DNA of 64,000 nt, taken from Cercis canadensis. Lineage: Eukaryota > Streptophyta > Magnoliopsida > Fabales > Fabaceae. The notes under the pieces are model-generated. The model had not been told where the DNA came from. It did no database searches and was given only the letters and a program-made list of their open reading frames with translations. A program made the translations under genes and the position numbers. The first letter of the stretch is position 1; each line of letters opens with the position of its first letter. Shown in pieces: positions 12,326 through 25,655 of the stretch. The stretch is taken from positions 915,805 to 979,804 of the forward strand of contig QAOA01000289.1 of the NCBI GenBank assembly GCA_003255065.1, written 5' to 3'.

Positions 12326-15300
12326 CTACTTATCCATCCTCAAAGATTGCTTGAATTGCAAGAGATGCGTCCGAAGGCTATTTTCCTCTGCCTGTTTTTG
12401 CCAAAAGTATTCAGAAACTAAACATGAGGATGGATAGGAATATAGAAGGAAGATACTGATGATGAAAGCAATGCTTTATTTTCTATTCTATCCAGGCATA
12501 AACTAATGATAAACAAGCTCACAGAGACATATGCTTCCTTTCAAACTGTAACTACAAGGAACTTATACAAGCCCAAGTTTTGATCGAATGTCCATCATAT
12601 GCATTATAAAAAATCTCAAAATAAAAATAAAAATGAAACCATCCAGTTCTGTCCTGCGTAACTACTTTGCTGTCCTTTCAGTAACATATCATAAATCAAA
12701 TTGGAACCATATTAACTACTACACCATAAACATCCATTCCTAATCCTAAACTGAAAAAGGTCCTGGACCTGAACTGTATCAGATGACTAGATGAGCTTAA
12801 GCCAAATGACATCCTGCTGTATGTCAATTTGCCCAACTAAGCTATATTATTAACTGACGTGCACTACAAAGCCGATAAAGAAATAAAGACTGCTTGCAAC
12901 CACAATATTGAACTGACTCTGGATACACAGGCATAATCAATGGAGAAAAGGGGCAAACAACTAAAAAAACATGGAGGTCATGATCTAAGAAACAATGATA
13001 TGCCATTTATCCCTTTTCCTTGTCCAGAAAGAACTAAATTAAACCTTTTCCAATCATGGTGCCAAGCAATTTGCTCTTAACTTTTTCCCCCCGTAAAGAA
13101 TAAGAAAAAAGAAAAGAGGGATTGTACCCCCTTCCTCCAGAAAAAAGGCCTATTTGATAAAGTCTGCCATATGTATTTACATTCTTTTGCAGCTGTTAGG
13201 CCAAAAAATCACAAACTTTACTTCTCCTGTGAAGAATGAGGCAGCATAGCCCCAAAAAGAGGTCCACCTCCCCTCTTTCCGCTGTCCCACCCCCTTATGC
13301 TGCTGACACCACCCCAAATACCCAAAAGAAATAGATATAAAAAAGAAAGGCACCGTTACGTTGAAAGCATCAGAAGGAAACTTGGTTTAGTATCAATCTA
13401 GGGTCTTGATGATTCTATAGTAATATTAATGCATTACTCCAACGCAACCTGACTGTTACAATCTGATGAAATTTTATGGACATTGACATTGCACACAATA
13501 ATTAGTGAAAGTGAAAATATTTCCTAATAATCATGTTCATAAGAAGCAGGTATTTATGTGCATTATGTTGAAAACATCAGAAGGAACTTGGTTTAGTATC
13601 AATCTAGGGTCTTGATGATTCTATAGTAATACTATACAGTACTCCAACGCAACCTGACTGTTTAAGTATTGAATTCCTACAATCTGATGAAATTTTATGC
13701 ACGTTGACATTGCACACAATAATAAAAGTGGAAATATTTCCTAATAATCATGTTCATAAGAAGCAGGTATTTGCAAGAGTTAATAGCCTGGAAAGCACCA
13801 AGTTTTCTAATATTGAGCATAATTTATGTTCTTGAACCATATATCTTGACTCTCACCTGCATAGCTGCTGCTGAAGCCAATAGTGCTTCACATTCGTCAA
13901 GCATGGCTTTCTCCTGTGCTGCTACAACGGCTAATTCAGAAATCAAACTGTTCATGCCCTCTGCCTATAACACACAGAAACGATGTCATGTCAGCATCCA
14001 GAACATAGCATTCATCAGCAACTAACAAACAGAACCCCAACCCCCAACCCCCCCCACCCCCCCTCCTTCTTCTCTCCTAGAGCAACAAATCCAAAGTTGT
14101 AATAGAACATTTTAACTCACCCTTGTGAGCAAAGAGCAGATTGCAGACCCCATTGCTTGCATGACATCAACAGCTGAGCAGATAGCAATCTTCAACTGTT
14201 CAATATCTGCCTGTAGAATGCCAAAGAATAATCACGCCAACTTCTCTTTCCAGTTACCAAATATAGACTTTCCAAAACTAAGCGTACCTTTGCCCCTCCA
14301 GTTACAGGAAGACGAAGAGTGCTTGCCTCTAAGTCTTCTACAGCCCTGGATAGAGCATCAACATGATCTATTTCAAGTAAAGCCCAGTCATCAAGGTAGG
14401 CCATCTGCTTCATTGTAAAAACCAACATTTAGAAAATGCATCACTGAAGTATTGAAAGAATTAAAGAAGAAAAGAAAATAACATCACACACCCATAGGAT
14501 GTCAAAAAGGAAACAACCTTCTACAAGGTTTCATACACCTTCTTCCAAAACCACAAAATGAATGACCAGCATCATAAACTTCTTTTGACGCAATCACTAA
14601 TAATGGGTGCAAAATAAATAACATGTGCACTTTAAATATAGCCAATCAATCATACACAAAAAGAAATAATTTTTCAATGTACATTACCCATCTCTTAATG
14701 TATATAAGCATCACTTGTAAACTCATCAATATCTATCTTAAATTTTAAAAAGTAACTACAGTGTATCATCAACAATAAAATTATAGAGTTCAGTGAAGAG
14801 AGAAGCATTACTTGATCATTCAAAACAGAGTTCAGCTTAAGCTCAAGCTTCAGCTGCTGCAGATTGATCCTTTTCCTAACAACTGAATCCCACAGAAATA
14901 ATGTAGTATTCCATACATTATACAGGGTTTTCTGCACAATTGAACAAGTTTTGGTAAATGGTTTAGGAAAATACTTGATATATGCAACCATATATAGCAG
15001 ATGGATGAAATTAGAAAGAGTATGCCAGTTTGTCATATATAGTTAGTCGAACCTCCACAGTTGCTTTTTGGATGTATAGTACTGCCTCTGCTCTTGCATT
15101 GGCGAATCGCCATTGCAAATATCTGTTGTGGAGGAGCCGCAGTTGGTGAGCGTCTTCTATATAGGCTGCACCTTTCTTCCCTTTTTTAAAATCAGCAATA
15201 AAACTGAGCACTGAAATTGAACTGTTAGATTGACTGGATGTATTGGTTTGCCTTATACGAGATGGACTGACCCCTCTAGAAGGAGGAGTTGATGGCCTTG

Positions 15301-16318
15301 ACCGAGATGGACTGACTCCTCTCGCACTAGAAGAGGATAGCACAGAGGTCTTATTAGGTGAAGGTGGACGTGATCCTGGAGTCGGCAAGGATTGAGATCT
15401 GACTGCAGAAGCTGCTAATAATACTTTATCTGATGCCGACTTTACCTCAGTTCCTATTCTACCATTTTCAACACGAGATAATAGTCTTGCAGAATCACTA
15501 GAAGACTTTTGCAAGGTCTTACTAACTCCTTCTGGTTGAGACAATCTTCTCAGAGAAGACAAACCAGTTCCAGGAACTGGAGTGCTTAATGTTCTGACTG
15601 TCTTATCTGCAAGATCAACGCTTCTATTTAATGCATTAGAAGATGCCTTCCCAATCCCACCTATTCTACTCGGCCACCGATGCTGATCTATCAATCGAGA
15701 ATGCAGACTATCAACTGGTTTGGAATTCTCTGACTGATCAGAGGCATTCTTCCCTTTAAGAGGACTCCTCTTTCTCTCTGGTGTAGGCTTGCGGATGGTT
15801 GGAGTTTCAGCCTGTCTATGTGCCACATTTGAAGTGGGTCGCAGAGTACGATCAGAAGCACTGGGAATTGGCTTTTCTTTCTTGCTAACGGGTACGGAGA
15901 TGGTATCTGACTGGAACGAAACGCTCAAACTTCGCATTGTGGAAGGCCATAAATGCTCTGGCAAACGACCAGCTATTCTTCTGGACGACAATTGCACATC
16001 TACAGATGACTCGTGCACGGGTGTAGAAGGACTCGGTGGGGAAGGAGGAGTTGAAGGCCTCCTCCTTTCCGCTGAGTGAGGTCTCTTAGGTAACAATTGG
16101 GAAGATGCAGACGTTGTTCTTGTGAGGTTTGGAGACGGGCATCGCCGTGTACCAGATGGTGTTGCCGGACTGGGTGACTTGTACCTAGAACTAACTTCCC
16201 TCGTTCGAGAGCGCCGGGTGGTGACTGCATTGTTCTTTTCTGCAGGAACCAAGGGTGGTCTTGGGGCCTCCACAGCTTTGTGTTTCGGTAATGCTTGCTC
16301 TGATTCACATACATCCAT
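12326..16318 (-). CDS. AUG8: AUGMIN subunit 8 type QWRF-family protein
   Basis: Six coding exons join in phase: 16318-15053, 14931-14812, 14404-14288, 14210-14121, 13964-13857 and 12391-12326, giving 588 residues. The protein starts [10 protein letters not shown]. It has a long basic, Ser/Pro-rich disordered half (SPSR, STPPSR repeats) typical of microtubule-binding regions. QWRF follows at residues 402-405, then a mostly helical tail (KTLYNVW ... [11 protein letters not shown] ... SAAAMQ). Family knowledge: EDE1/AUG8 proteins are the microtubule-binding subunit of the augmin complex, which recruits gamma-tubulin to spindle, phragmoplast and cortical microtubules. The residues and neighbours match what I recall of Arabidopsis At4g30710. 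The frame also runs upstream of this ATG, but homologues begin at MDVCE. The last intron carries a tandem duplication. Confidence 0.93.
13359..13772. repeat. Tandem direct duplication of about 200 bp in an intron
   Basis: Copy 1 (about 13359-13557) and copy 2 (about 13567-13772) share long identical blocks, such as the one beginning TTGGTTTAGTATCAATC and the one ending AAGAAGCAGGTATTT. They differ by small indels and substitutions. Both lie in the last intron of the AUG8-type gene. Confidence 0.85.
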
Positions 16319-18380
16319 CCACTCTATCCAAATTAGACCACATTGATAGAATTTAACATAAAACTGAACCAGATGTAGCAACCTTGGCAATCATGTATAC
16401 CGCATTCGATGGAATAAGTGAACAACGCCAATTACTCAGAAAGAAGATCCTTTTCTCTGCAATAAATCTGTCACAAATGCACAACCAAAAGTAAGATACT
16501 ACAGAATGCGAAAGAAAAGAAAAGGAAAGGAAAGAATAAACCCAACCAAGAGGAAAAGGAAAAACGCAAAAAGATTACATCTTTACATAGACTCAGATCT
16601 GTAAGAGAATGAATTTGAGAATCACAATTAATAAACGCAAGTGGGTATGTCTTTCTCATCGAATAAAGCCCAAATCCAACCAGATCAGGCCATTGCAAGA
16701 AGAACATAGACAAGGAAAACCACATTTGGTGTAATGGGACAGAGAAACTCGCGGAAACTGTCTCGTCGTGCATCAATCGTTTATCATTAGACGTTGGTTA
16801 TGGTTAACAGAAAATTCAAGTGCGTAGGAAATTGGGGGATACAGGGAAGTGGACTGGGGTAATGAGGGGTGTAGGATAAGAAAGGAGTGCGTAGGGTAAG
16901 GGAGACTTTAATTTTTCACCTTTTGTCTTTCTCACGGGAGTGCCATGGTCGGGTGGGCTGGCAATGGGTTCACTCCACATAAACCCACTCTGTCCTATTT
17001 CTTCTTCTCTCACAACTCCTTTTCATGAAAGGGAATTCAATGAAAGTGATACCAAAACTTGCAGTGGCAAAAGAAAAAGTATCTATTACAGAACACTTTT
17101 CTGCTTCTTTAAACAAACACACTTAACCTTAATGCATCTCTGCACAAAACTTGATTATAATCTCCATGATCAACCATACATTTACCATAGTAACTGTTTT
17201 ATGGGTTTTCTCTTACTAAATTTCGCAGACCAGCAGTCAGTAAAATATCAATTTTTTTTTTTTTTTGTATGCATAATATTATATTTCTTAATTATTTGGA
17301 GGTTGAATTCGCAGGTGCTAATGTTCTCTGGGAGATGGGTAAAACATGGAGGTCCACGTGCAGGGTTGATCATTGTCCATCCCCATGAAACAAGTGTGCA
17401 AACCTAATAAGATTCTCAAATAAAAAATAAAAAATAAAAAGTAAAAAGAAGAAAACAATTCAGAGACATCGGCAAAATTACGATAAAATAGTAATTTCCT
17501 AATGACCACCATGAATTATTTTCCTAAATTTATACGAACGAATACCGATGAAATCCATGGAAGAAAACTTTAATTTTCCTGAAAATTTGAAAGATACAAG
17601 GCTTCTGAAACAGGGATCCATGACACATGTCTGAATTGACTGGTTCGTCTCTCTCTTATTGAATACACGTTCAGTGTTTCACTGTTCGTATAATATCTCG
17701 AGAGGAAAACTCATCAGAAGACAAAGAAAATTATTCAGAAAGGGGTAAAATTCCCCCACAAACACCAAGTTCATTGAATATTTTTCTAGGATTCTTCTTC
17801 TATCAACAAACTAAATTGAAACTATTCACACATTTTGAAATTAAAAATCTTCTGTTCACACAAAAACTTTCATTTCACATTTACTCAAACCAAACAAAAT
17901 TACAGAAAAGAATTGCTTTTATTCATTAACAGAATAAATTGCTAGCAGAAAAGTTGATGAAAAAAAACAGAACTCAATGAAATCACCGTTTAATGCGACA
18001 AAAAATAAAGCAATTTGGATCGAAATCGAACAAAGCAAACTCCCAAAAGATAATTAATCCAATTCCAAAACATTCTTACCTTCACTGATAATGAACTGCG
18101 TTAGATCCTATGCCGGCAATTTGATTTTCACACCTTCATACAATCCAACCAATCAATAGCAATCAATCTTCGAACCCTAAATATAGCAATTCGAACTCTT
18201 TGATCCTCCAAAGCGAACAAAGAGAATCCGGAACTGTCTGTTTCTTCTGAATTCGAATAAGGAACAAGCCGTCGATCTCTCAGGCAGATCGCCGGAGATG
18301 GAGGGGGATACAACGGCCGGTCGTCGGAGTCAAATTTTCCCGGCAAAGAGCGTTTCCTGATTTTGAAGCAGAGAGAGTGA
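16319..18380 (-). promoter_or_regulatory. 5' UTR region of the AUG8-type gene with a probable leader intron
   Basis: A good donor (AAG|GTAAG, exon end at 18080) and acceptor (TTGCAG, exon start at 16456) on the minus strand fit a 5' UTR intron of about 1.6 kb. The first exon would cover about 18081-18380. This is inferred from splice-site quality and position only. I see no other gene in this stretch. Confidence 0.5.
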
Positions 18381-18830
18381 ACGGGGAAGTGAGATAATTA
18401 AAGGAAGAAAATTTGATGATGATTTCGTAGTACCAAAAAAGGTTATAAGAAAAAAATATATATTAAAACAAATAAAAAGGGAAAACGGTTTCAGTTGGGG
18501 AAGGAGGGAGTAGTAGGGACAGTTGTTTTCGCGCCACCTACTTTTAATTAGTCTCAGTCCTCAAGCATTAATTATTATTATTTTAATTTAGCGACCTTTT
18601 TATGTCATTTTTATAAAGTAAGTATATCTTTTATTTCAACAACAATCAAAAGGTACGTGTGGCTAATTATTCAGTCATGTATATTTCTTTCCAAAAGTGA
18701 CCCATTTTGGGTATTAATTTCATTTATTTAAAATATCATTTACTTTTTTTGAGAGGTTAATATCATTCAAGAAAATGTCCTCTCTAGGTTTAATAATTCT
18801 AATTCACTTTATTTTCCGCTTAATTAGAAT

Positions 18831-18881
18831 TTTTTTTTTTAAAAGCCCTTAATTNTAAAAAAAAGCCCTTAATTTAAAATT
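18831..18881. other. Single-N join with duplicated flank
   Basis: The N at 18855 separates two near-identical short stretches (T/A-run, AAAAGCCCTTAATT), the same pattern as at the other single Ns in the window. Confidence 0.6.
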
Positions 18882-19624
18882 TTCACTACCTTTCATCAAA
18901 TAATACCATTAAATATCATTTCCTAATAAACTACTAAATGTCACTTGTGAAAAGAACCTCTTCTAATGACATTTTTTTGTGGCCATGCTTCCAATGACAT
19001 GAGGTATACACATTTTGACACATTGTGCCGTTTAGGTATATTTCATACCTCAACTGTTCTTTCCGATAAAAACAGACAACACCTATAGAATTTGTCATCT
19101 TGTTTTTATAATGTTGTTATCTGAATATTAATATTATTAACATATACTTCTATACTTTTTTTGTTTTTTCCTAATATAATAGAACTCTAGTTATCTTCGT
19201 GTGTCACCTAATTTTGGTAAATAAGGAAAAGAGATGTTATTTGGTGATAAAAATTCCCTTTTTTTACAATTTATTTTATTTTTCTGAAACCTTGTTATTA
19301 GAAATTAATAACCAAGATCAGTAATCCTCCAACCACATAACAAAAAAAAATCATTTTTTCTTGAATTTGACATGTTTAATTAACTAAGGAGACTTATATA
19401 ACAAACAAAGTTAATTAACACTTACAAATAACGGCAATATGGCAAATCATTAATTAATCAAAGCGCATTTTCATTTTTAGGCACCAAGAAGCAGTTCATT
19501 ATAGTGACTGATATCATGGAAACTTCAGTGGGGGTAGGTCTATAAAGTAGAAAACTTGGGATGGAAACTTTTGGTAGGTTGAGGTCGATTACATAGTTTT
19601 TGGGCAGATTATATTACCTTTTCT

Positions 19625-19686
19625 ATTCTGGGAAAAAAAAAAAAGGGGGGACAGTNATTCTGGGAAAAAAAAAAAAGGGGGTTCAG
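19625..19686. other. Single-N join with duplicated flank
   Basis: The N at 19656 sits between two copies of ATTCTGGGAAAA... followed by a poly-A/poly-G run, about 30 bp each. This looks like an unmerged contig overlap. Confidence 0.75.
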
Positions 19687-22600
19687 TGTTACAATATATA
19701 TATATATTCCCTTGATTTGGAAGGGATCAATGAATTAATAAATTAATAGACTATGCTAAATAGAAGATGGAAATTGTGAAAATTATTTAGCTGTATCTGT
19801 AACATTTATGAGGAAATTTCTCTCATAATGAATGTGAAGAAAAATGAGGACAATAGCCTTGATGTAGCATAAGCATATAGAACCTTTAATATGTGCATAT
19901 ACACACGATATACATGACCTTATATTAATGCATATCAACTCTAGCGACACCATGCTTATGTAAAATTTAAGGATCTTAAATTCGTGCTCTTTCATTTATT
20001 CATTCTCATTACTCCAAAGGAACCACTTGGTACAGACAAAAGATAGAAAAAAATTGAAGTAAAAGTTACTAGATATTTTCTTTTCCTTAAGTTTGCATAT
20101 CCTTTTTCTATTTTATTACTGGATCTAGCTTGTAGGAGCATTTAAGATAAGTTGAAAATATGATAGTTGCATCTCTCAAACTCTCTATCTTTTTATGTGC
20201 TATTAAATAAAGAAAGTTAGAAGAATGAAGATTTAAACTTGATAACTCAATTGATCTCAAAGAGCATCATTTGGCTTATTATATCTCTCATAATCTCACA
20301 ATTAAATTAGTACATGTGAGAGAATTGCATCAAATTTGGGTTTGTATATGTTGGGTTGCACATTTATTGTTGGTATAAGGAATCAAATATAAGATGTTTC
20401 CTAAGGAAATCTAACATAGTACAACTCAAAACTCTCACTTATAATGTAATCAAGTAGTTTTTCTGTTTCTATTCTCTCTTTTTATGGGTATGATTTCTTT
20501 ATTTAATTAGATGCTCATACATTGCATGAAATTGTAACTAATTATACATTAATTCTCGTACTCTAAAAAGTTTCTTAGCCATATGATAATGTAGTTAAGA
20601 AAAGAAAAACTTGCTAAGGTTAAAGAAGAAAATGTGTTTGACAACATTCCAATAGAATAGGTTACATGATATAGGTCACAATCAACAATAGTGAAATTCT
20701 CTTCTCTTCAATCTTCATAGAAGTTATTCACTTTGTCTTTTCCCCTTGGCCAAAACCAACAATCAAAGTTTCCGGAACATCATTGATTTCTACTTTCTCT
20801 GTTTAATTTTTCTGAATCGAAGTTATGCTCGCTGGGTGGGCTACTTAACCGCATCTACCGGCGTCAACCATTTTTATATTCTTATTTTTCCTCCCCTTTA
20901 TTATTTCACAATTTACAGTAGCAATTTAGTGCGGGAACAACCATTTTTGCCACTTGACACTCACCATTCATGTGTTACCACGTCATGTCATAAGTTCTTA
21001 TTTTGATGAAGTCGCACACTGTCAATAGTAACAACAGAATGTGGACAATAGCAGTTCACCTAGAAATGTAAAATATTTTAGCCGTACAAAAAATTAAATG
21101 AATTTGATCATATAATTAAATTCAATATATATATTTATATCCATTGAAGGTGATCAGAGTTGGACAACGGGTCATGGTTTGTTTTGACCCTTTTGAGAGT
21201 TTTGTTGTCGTTTTCATGCACAATCGTATGCTTGTCAACTAAGAAAATTATAAAAGAAAAAAAGGCGCTATTATTACTAAGCTGATACGATAACATCGGC
21301 GGCTTTGGAATCGTCAAATGGCTGCTTAGTCCTCGCGATCGTTTTGAACATTTCAAGGGATTACATGGATTTCTTCGAAAACTTGAGCCATGCCTCACTG
21401 CCTGACAAGTGTAGTTCTCAGAATTAACTGATTTCTGAACGTAGTCATTCTGATAATTACTAATAATCAAGAATCAATATGTTCTGGTCATCAAGTAAAT
21501 AGTAATTATTCTATAAAAATTAATAGGTGGGTAAATCTAAGTGTTTCAAGTTAATTGATAATGAAAAGCTAATAATGTTAGGTAACATCAAGTGCAATGT
21601 TAATTCTTTAGTAATAATATTTAACTTATAGCACAAATCAGCAGTTTTGGTGATAGAGATCATGATCAAAATTATGCTTAACCTATGGGTCAGGGTCACT
21701 TTCATGCACTCAAGGCACAGCATATTAATTGTCTCTTTCAGAGTGTTTTGTCCTCTAGAACCAGCTGAACTGAAAGAAATATGAAGTAAAAACAGTAACA
21801 TCATTAAGCTATTTAATCACTGTTTTTAAACTCATCACCAAATCATTAAGCTACTTCAGCAGCATATAGCACCTATCCAAAGATATAATAGAGAGCATCA
21901 TTTTCTTTGAATTTAGAGGGATGGAGCTGAAAAGTTCACTTTATGAGACAAAAGTAAAGTGAGTCAAATGAGGAGGGAAATCTTGAGTTTGTGCATCAAG
22001 GGATTATTGCCATTCATTGCTTTGGACTTTAGGTCAGATGTTTATAGAGGGAATGACACACTTTACGACCTTGATTGTGCTTTTATTTTCTGGGTTCTGC
22101 ACGCTTTAGCTCTTTATACTGATGGTGCACTTTCTTTTAGCCGAAAGCCACAAACTGCTTCACATGGAATATGACCAGCTATTGCCAGAGTAAAATAATG
22201 GTGTGGGCTGAACCTTTAAGCCCTATTATTTTGTTACTGGGTGAACCTTTAAGCCCAATAGAACAAATCCATATATTAGTTACTTTATTACTGTCTAGCG
22301 TCTAGCGTCCACCAAGGTTACATTCAAAGCCCCAAAATAGAATGTGGAAAACTAGAATAACATAATGCAAATTGCTAAGTTGTTGGTTGGTACAGTTTCT
22401 AAAGTCTATTGTAAGACATCAAATGCATGTCGCCGATGTTATCTTTAAAATTTATAAATTTTATGTTCAAATATAGAATTATAGCCAAAAATTAAAAGAA
22501 AAAAAAAATCTACTGCAATTTTTTATTTTTTTTTGCTAAAAAAATACTAATCCAATAGTTTCAAACAATGGCCAATGATCAAATCTCATTTTCACGAGAC

Positions 22601-23191
22601 CAATGAACATTACACCATGTTATGTAACTCATTTGCGATCACACACCTTAACCTCATATATTGAAATCTCTGTATGGAAAAATATCCACCCTCCTTTTAT
22701 ATGGTGCAGCAAAAAAAAAAAAAAAACTACTAGATATGTCAATCTAATAATTTTGAATGAGTAAATTTGTTTCTCCACACATTATTTATTTAGTTATTTC
22801 TTTTAATGTTAAGAGCTAAGAGGTTTGTAGTAGAAAAGAACAGTATGTCTTTACCCCAGAGTCACATAACATCATGAATATTTTATGGGATTTGCTATCA
22901 AGCAAGTTTGATTGTTTTATGGGAAAAAAAAAAAAAAAGCTTAAATGCTTCCTGGGTTATGTTTTATTCTGTGTAAACTATGTTGATTGCTATGAAACTT
23001 CTCAAGCAAATATTAATTTGCAATTCAATTACACAAATTTATGAAATAGATGTAACTCAACTAATAAAACTTATAATTTTTTCCATATGTCATGTTAATT
23101 CACATCCGCGAGAGTAAGAAAAAAAAAGAAAAAGCAAATTTTCATGCTAGAAATATTCTCAGTCATTGTTGTAATTAATAATTGAGTACAT

Positions 23192-23400
23192 TGATTAATT
23201 TTTTAAATGTCACTTTAATTCTTAATTTATTTTTTGTATCACTTTAATTCTCGAATAATCACATTGCCAGCCAAATTAATTCTTCATAACACAAAAAATA
23301 ATCACTTAAAAGACTGATTTGGTAGGATATAGTGATTATTTGAGAATTAAAGTGATACAAAAAAATAAATTAAAAACTAAAATGACATTTAAAAAATAAT
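23192..23400. repeat. Foldback (inverted repeat) element, MITE-like
   Basis: The left arm (23192-23262) and right arm (23332-23400) are near-perfect reverse complements for about 65-70 bp (shared core GTATCACTTTAATTCTC), separated by a spacer of about 68 bp. It has no coding capacity. The family is unknown and I could not define a target-site duplication. It could be a MITE, or a transcribed hairpin if expressed. Confidence 0.75.
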
Positions 23401-23460
23401 TCAAGAACAAAAAAAAANACTAAAGTGACAGTTAAAAAATAATTCAAGAACAAAAAAAAA
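23376..23460. other. Single-N join with 42-bp duplicated flank
   Basis: The N at 23418 is flanked by 23376-23417 and 23419-23460, two 42-bp copies differing at only a couple of bases. The left copy overlaps the end of the foldback element. Confidence 0.85.
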
Positions 23461-23879
23461 TTTAACTCTTAATAATTTAATATTATTGTTAGAGGAGTTG
23501 TTAGCAAAAACGAACAGTTTGTCTTTAGTCTAAAGTCACGTAGCATCATTGATATAATTTTATTAATGGTTAAAACGAACAAAGAGGATGATTATTTGCT
23601 CAGATGTAATGTTTCACAAGACATGTTTTCCAAACTTTAGCAGCAATCGATATCATATATTAGATATGCAATTTGTGATGTTTCTCTTTGTGATGGTCAC
23701 CACATGCAATGATTCGGACACTTGTTTGTCACGTATGTCTCATCTCAGCTCATGTTTTTGTTTTTAGTGTATCTCTTCCACATCATTGCACAAACAGAAT
23801 TTTCTATTCTTGACATTTCTCATAGAATGATGATAACGTCTAATTTGAATATACATTGTCGATTATTAATCATTGTTGA

Positions 23880-23925
23880 TTCTCTCTCTCTCTCTATCTC
23901 TCTCTCTCTATATATATATATATAA
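23880..23925. repeat. CT then TA microsatellite
   Basis: A CT-dinucleotide run passes into a TA run; this is a simple sequence repeat. Confidence 0.9.
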
Positions 23926-25655
23926 TAGAAGCTTTTGCTTAGATATCTAATATTTTAAATACCACTTTGATTGTAAAGTAAGCAAGCAAATCCATTGAAA
24001 AAATGGGCTTGTAATTGTATTCGCAGTTTCACATTTCATGTTTATAACAACACCTCTCATAATCTCTAGACCTATTTTGATTTCTAATTTTTTTTTATTA
24101 GCTATTCAAAGTGCTATTGTCCTCCCCTCGATATCCCTTGTTGTCTTTAAAAAAAAAAAAAAAAAAGACTTAAAAATAAGAACAATAAATGCATGCTAAT
24201 AGAATAATTATCATTTAATCAGAATATTGAAAAAGATGAAAGGTTAATCCTACATGAACCACAGCAGATTATCATTGTTAGTTAATAGTTTTTGTTTTTG
24301 TATTTTTCGTCCAATTGACTTGTGATCGATAGACATGCTCAGAACTGTTATGGGCACTCACGTGAACTTGTGAAGAAATAGGCAACTCAATGTCCTATTG
24401 TTGTTCCAACATGTCAATTTCTTCAATTTTTTTTTAGCAATTTAGATTTGCTGGTGTTTAAAATAATCAGACTTAAAAAAACATATTTGTTTTGCGACAC
24501 ATGCCACATGGCAAACCCATGTGGGCTTTGATTCATTAAAAAAATATTTAATAATACATAACGATGATTTTGTCCTTGCAAATTTTTTTTAAAAAAAATA
24601 AAAATCCATGGTTCTCACCGATTTTGGTCTTGTTTTGAACATAGTATGATTGCCTTTGCATTGGATACCATGTCGGTCCCTATAAACAAAGAGTAATGCT
24701 GGTATAATACGGGTATTATAAATGTGACATCTTATAATATACTTTTACGGATATCAGATTCTCGTACCTTTATTAATCATTTTATTACTAAATTTGTTTC
24801 ATTTGCAAGATGGAGCTTAGATTCCAATATTTCATAGATTTAGATTATCTGAAATTGGCTTCATTGACACTTTTCATGGTCTAAGCTAGTGAGATTACTA
24901 TAAAGACACACCATTCAACGAGAGATTATGGATATACTTGTATTGTATTTCTCTTGGAGCGTCCTTTATAGGAATGGTGAAATATGAAAAACTGAAAATG
25001 AGATACATGAAGATCCAGTGAAATAGTGACATTTGAATACTCAACCTTCAAATTGTTGAGAAGAATAATGATATTTAGAAGGTAACGTGAACAAGATTTC
25101 ATGAATAGAAAAATAAAAGGCTTATCCAGTTAGTTCAAGAATCCATGGCCAAAGATAAAAAAAAAAAAGTACTACGTCCTATCTTTGAAGATATCATGGG
25201 CTATCTATACAAATGTCTTACCAAACTCGTCATCACCCGAAGTTGCAGCTACTTAGTCAAATGTTGAGATGTGCTTTTCAATTTAAGTGAATATCATTGG
25301 GAAGAAGGCAATTTCTAACCAACACTGAAGTAATCATTCCTCGCATTGCCTCAGCGCATGAGTCTTCTGATCAAAATTGTTCCAATCAGGGAATTTCTCG
25401 GAAAAAAATTACTGCAAAACTTTTTTTTACCTGCATTAGCATAACAAGGAGAGATAGTGATGATAACTAATGAGCCATTTATGATTTCTTCTATGACAAG
25501 ATGGCAAGTGTTTTGAGGAGAAAAAGGAAGAAGACCGATAAGATAAGCTAACTACCTCAAACTGCAGCAGGTTTATAAAATAAAGAGGTAGCAGATGAGG
25601 CATGTGCAAAGTGGCGCACCTGGCACCACTAACAGATGAAAGAAGTAGATGGTTC

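Larger units (their letters stand above)
18381..25655. other. Gene-poor AT-rich intergenic stretch
   Basis: About 7.3 kb without any frame that looks like a real protein. It holds three single-N joins with duplicated flanks (18855, 19656, 23418), a foldback element (23192-23400), a CT/TA microsatellite (23880-23925), a short TA tract near 19691-19708, and many A/T homopolymers. I could not recognise any retroelement, RNA gene or conserved protein fragment. The last 200 bases or so may be the 3' UTR of the PDE327-like gene. Confidence 0.6.

Noticed and set aside
18128-18346. A 72-codon frame in the presumed AUG8 5' leader, as a possible upstream ORF
   Set aside because: It begins at TTG rather than ATG and shows no conserved content that I can recognise.
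20746-21006. 86-codon plus-strand frame in the gene-poor region
   Set aside because: Hydrophobic, AT-driven composition with no motif, homologue or regulatory context.
18381-25655. LTR or other virus-derived element in the large gene-poor stretch
   Set aside because: I saw no paired long terminal repeats, primer-binding site, or protein fragment of such an element here or elsewhere in the window.
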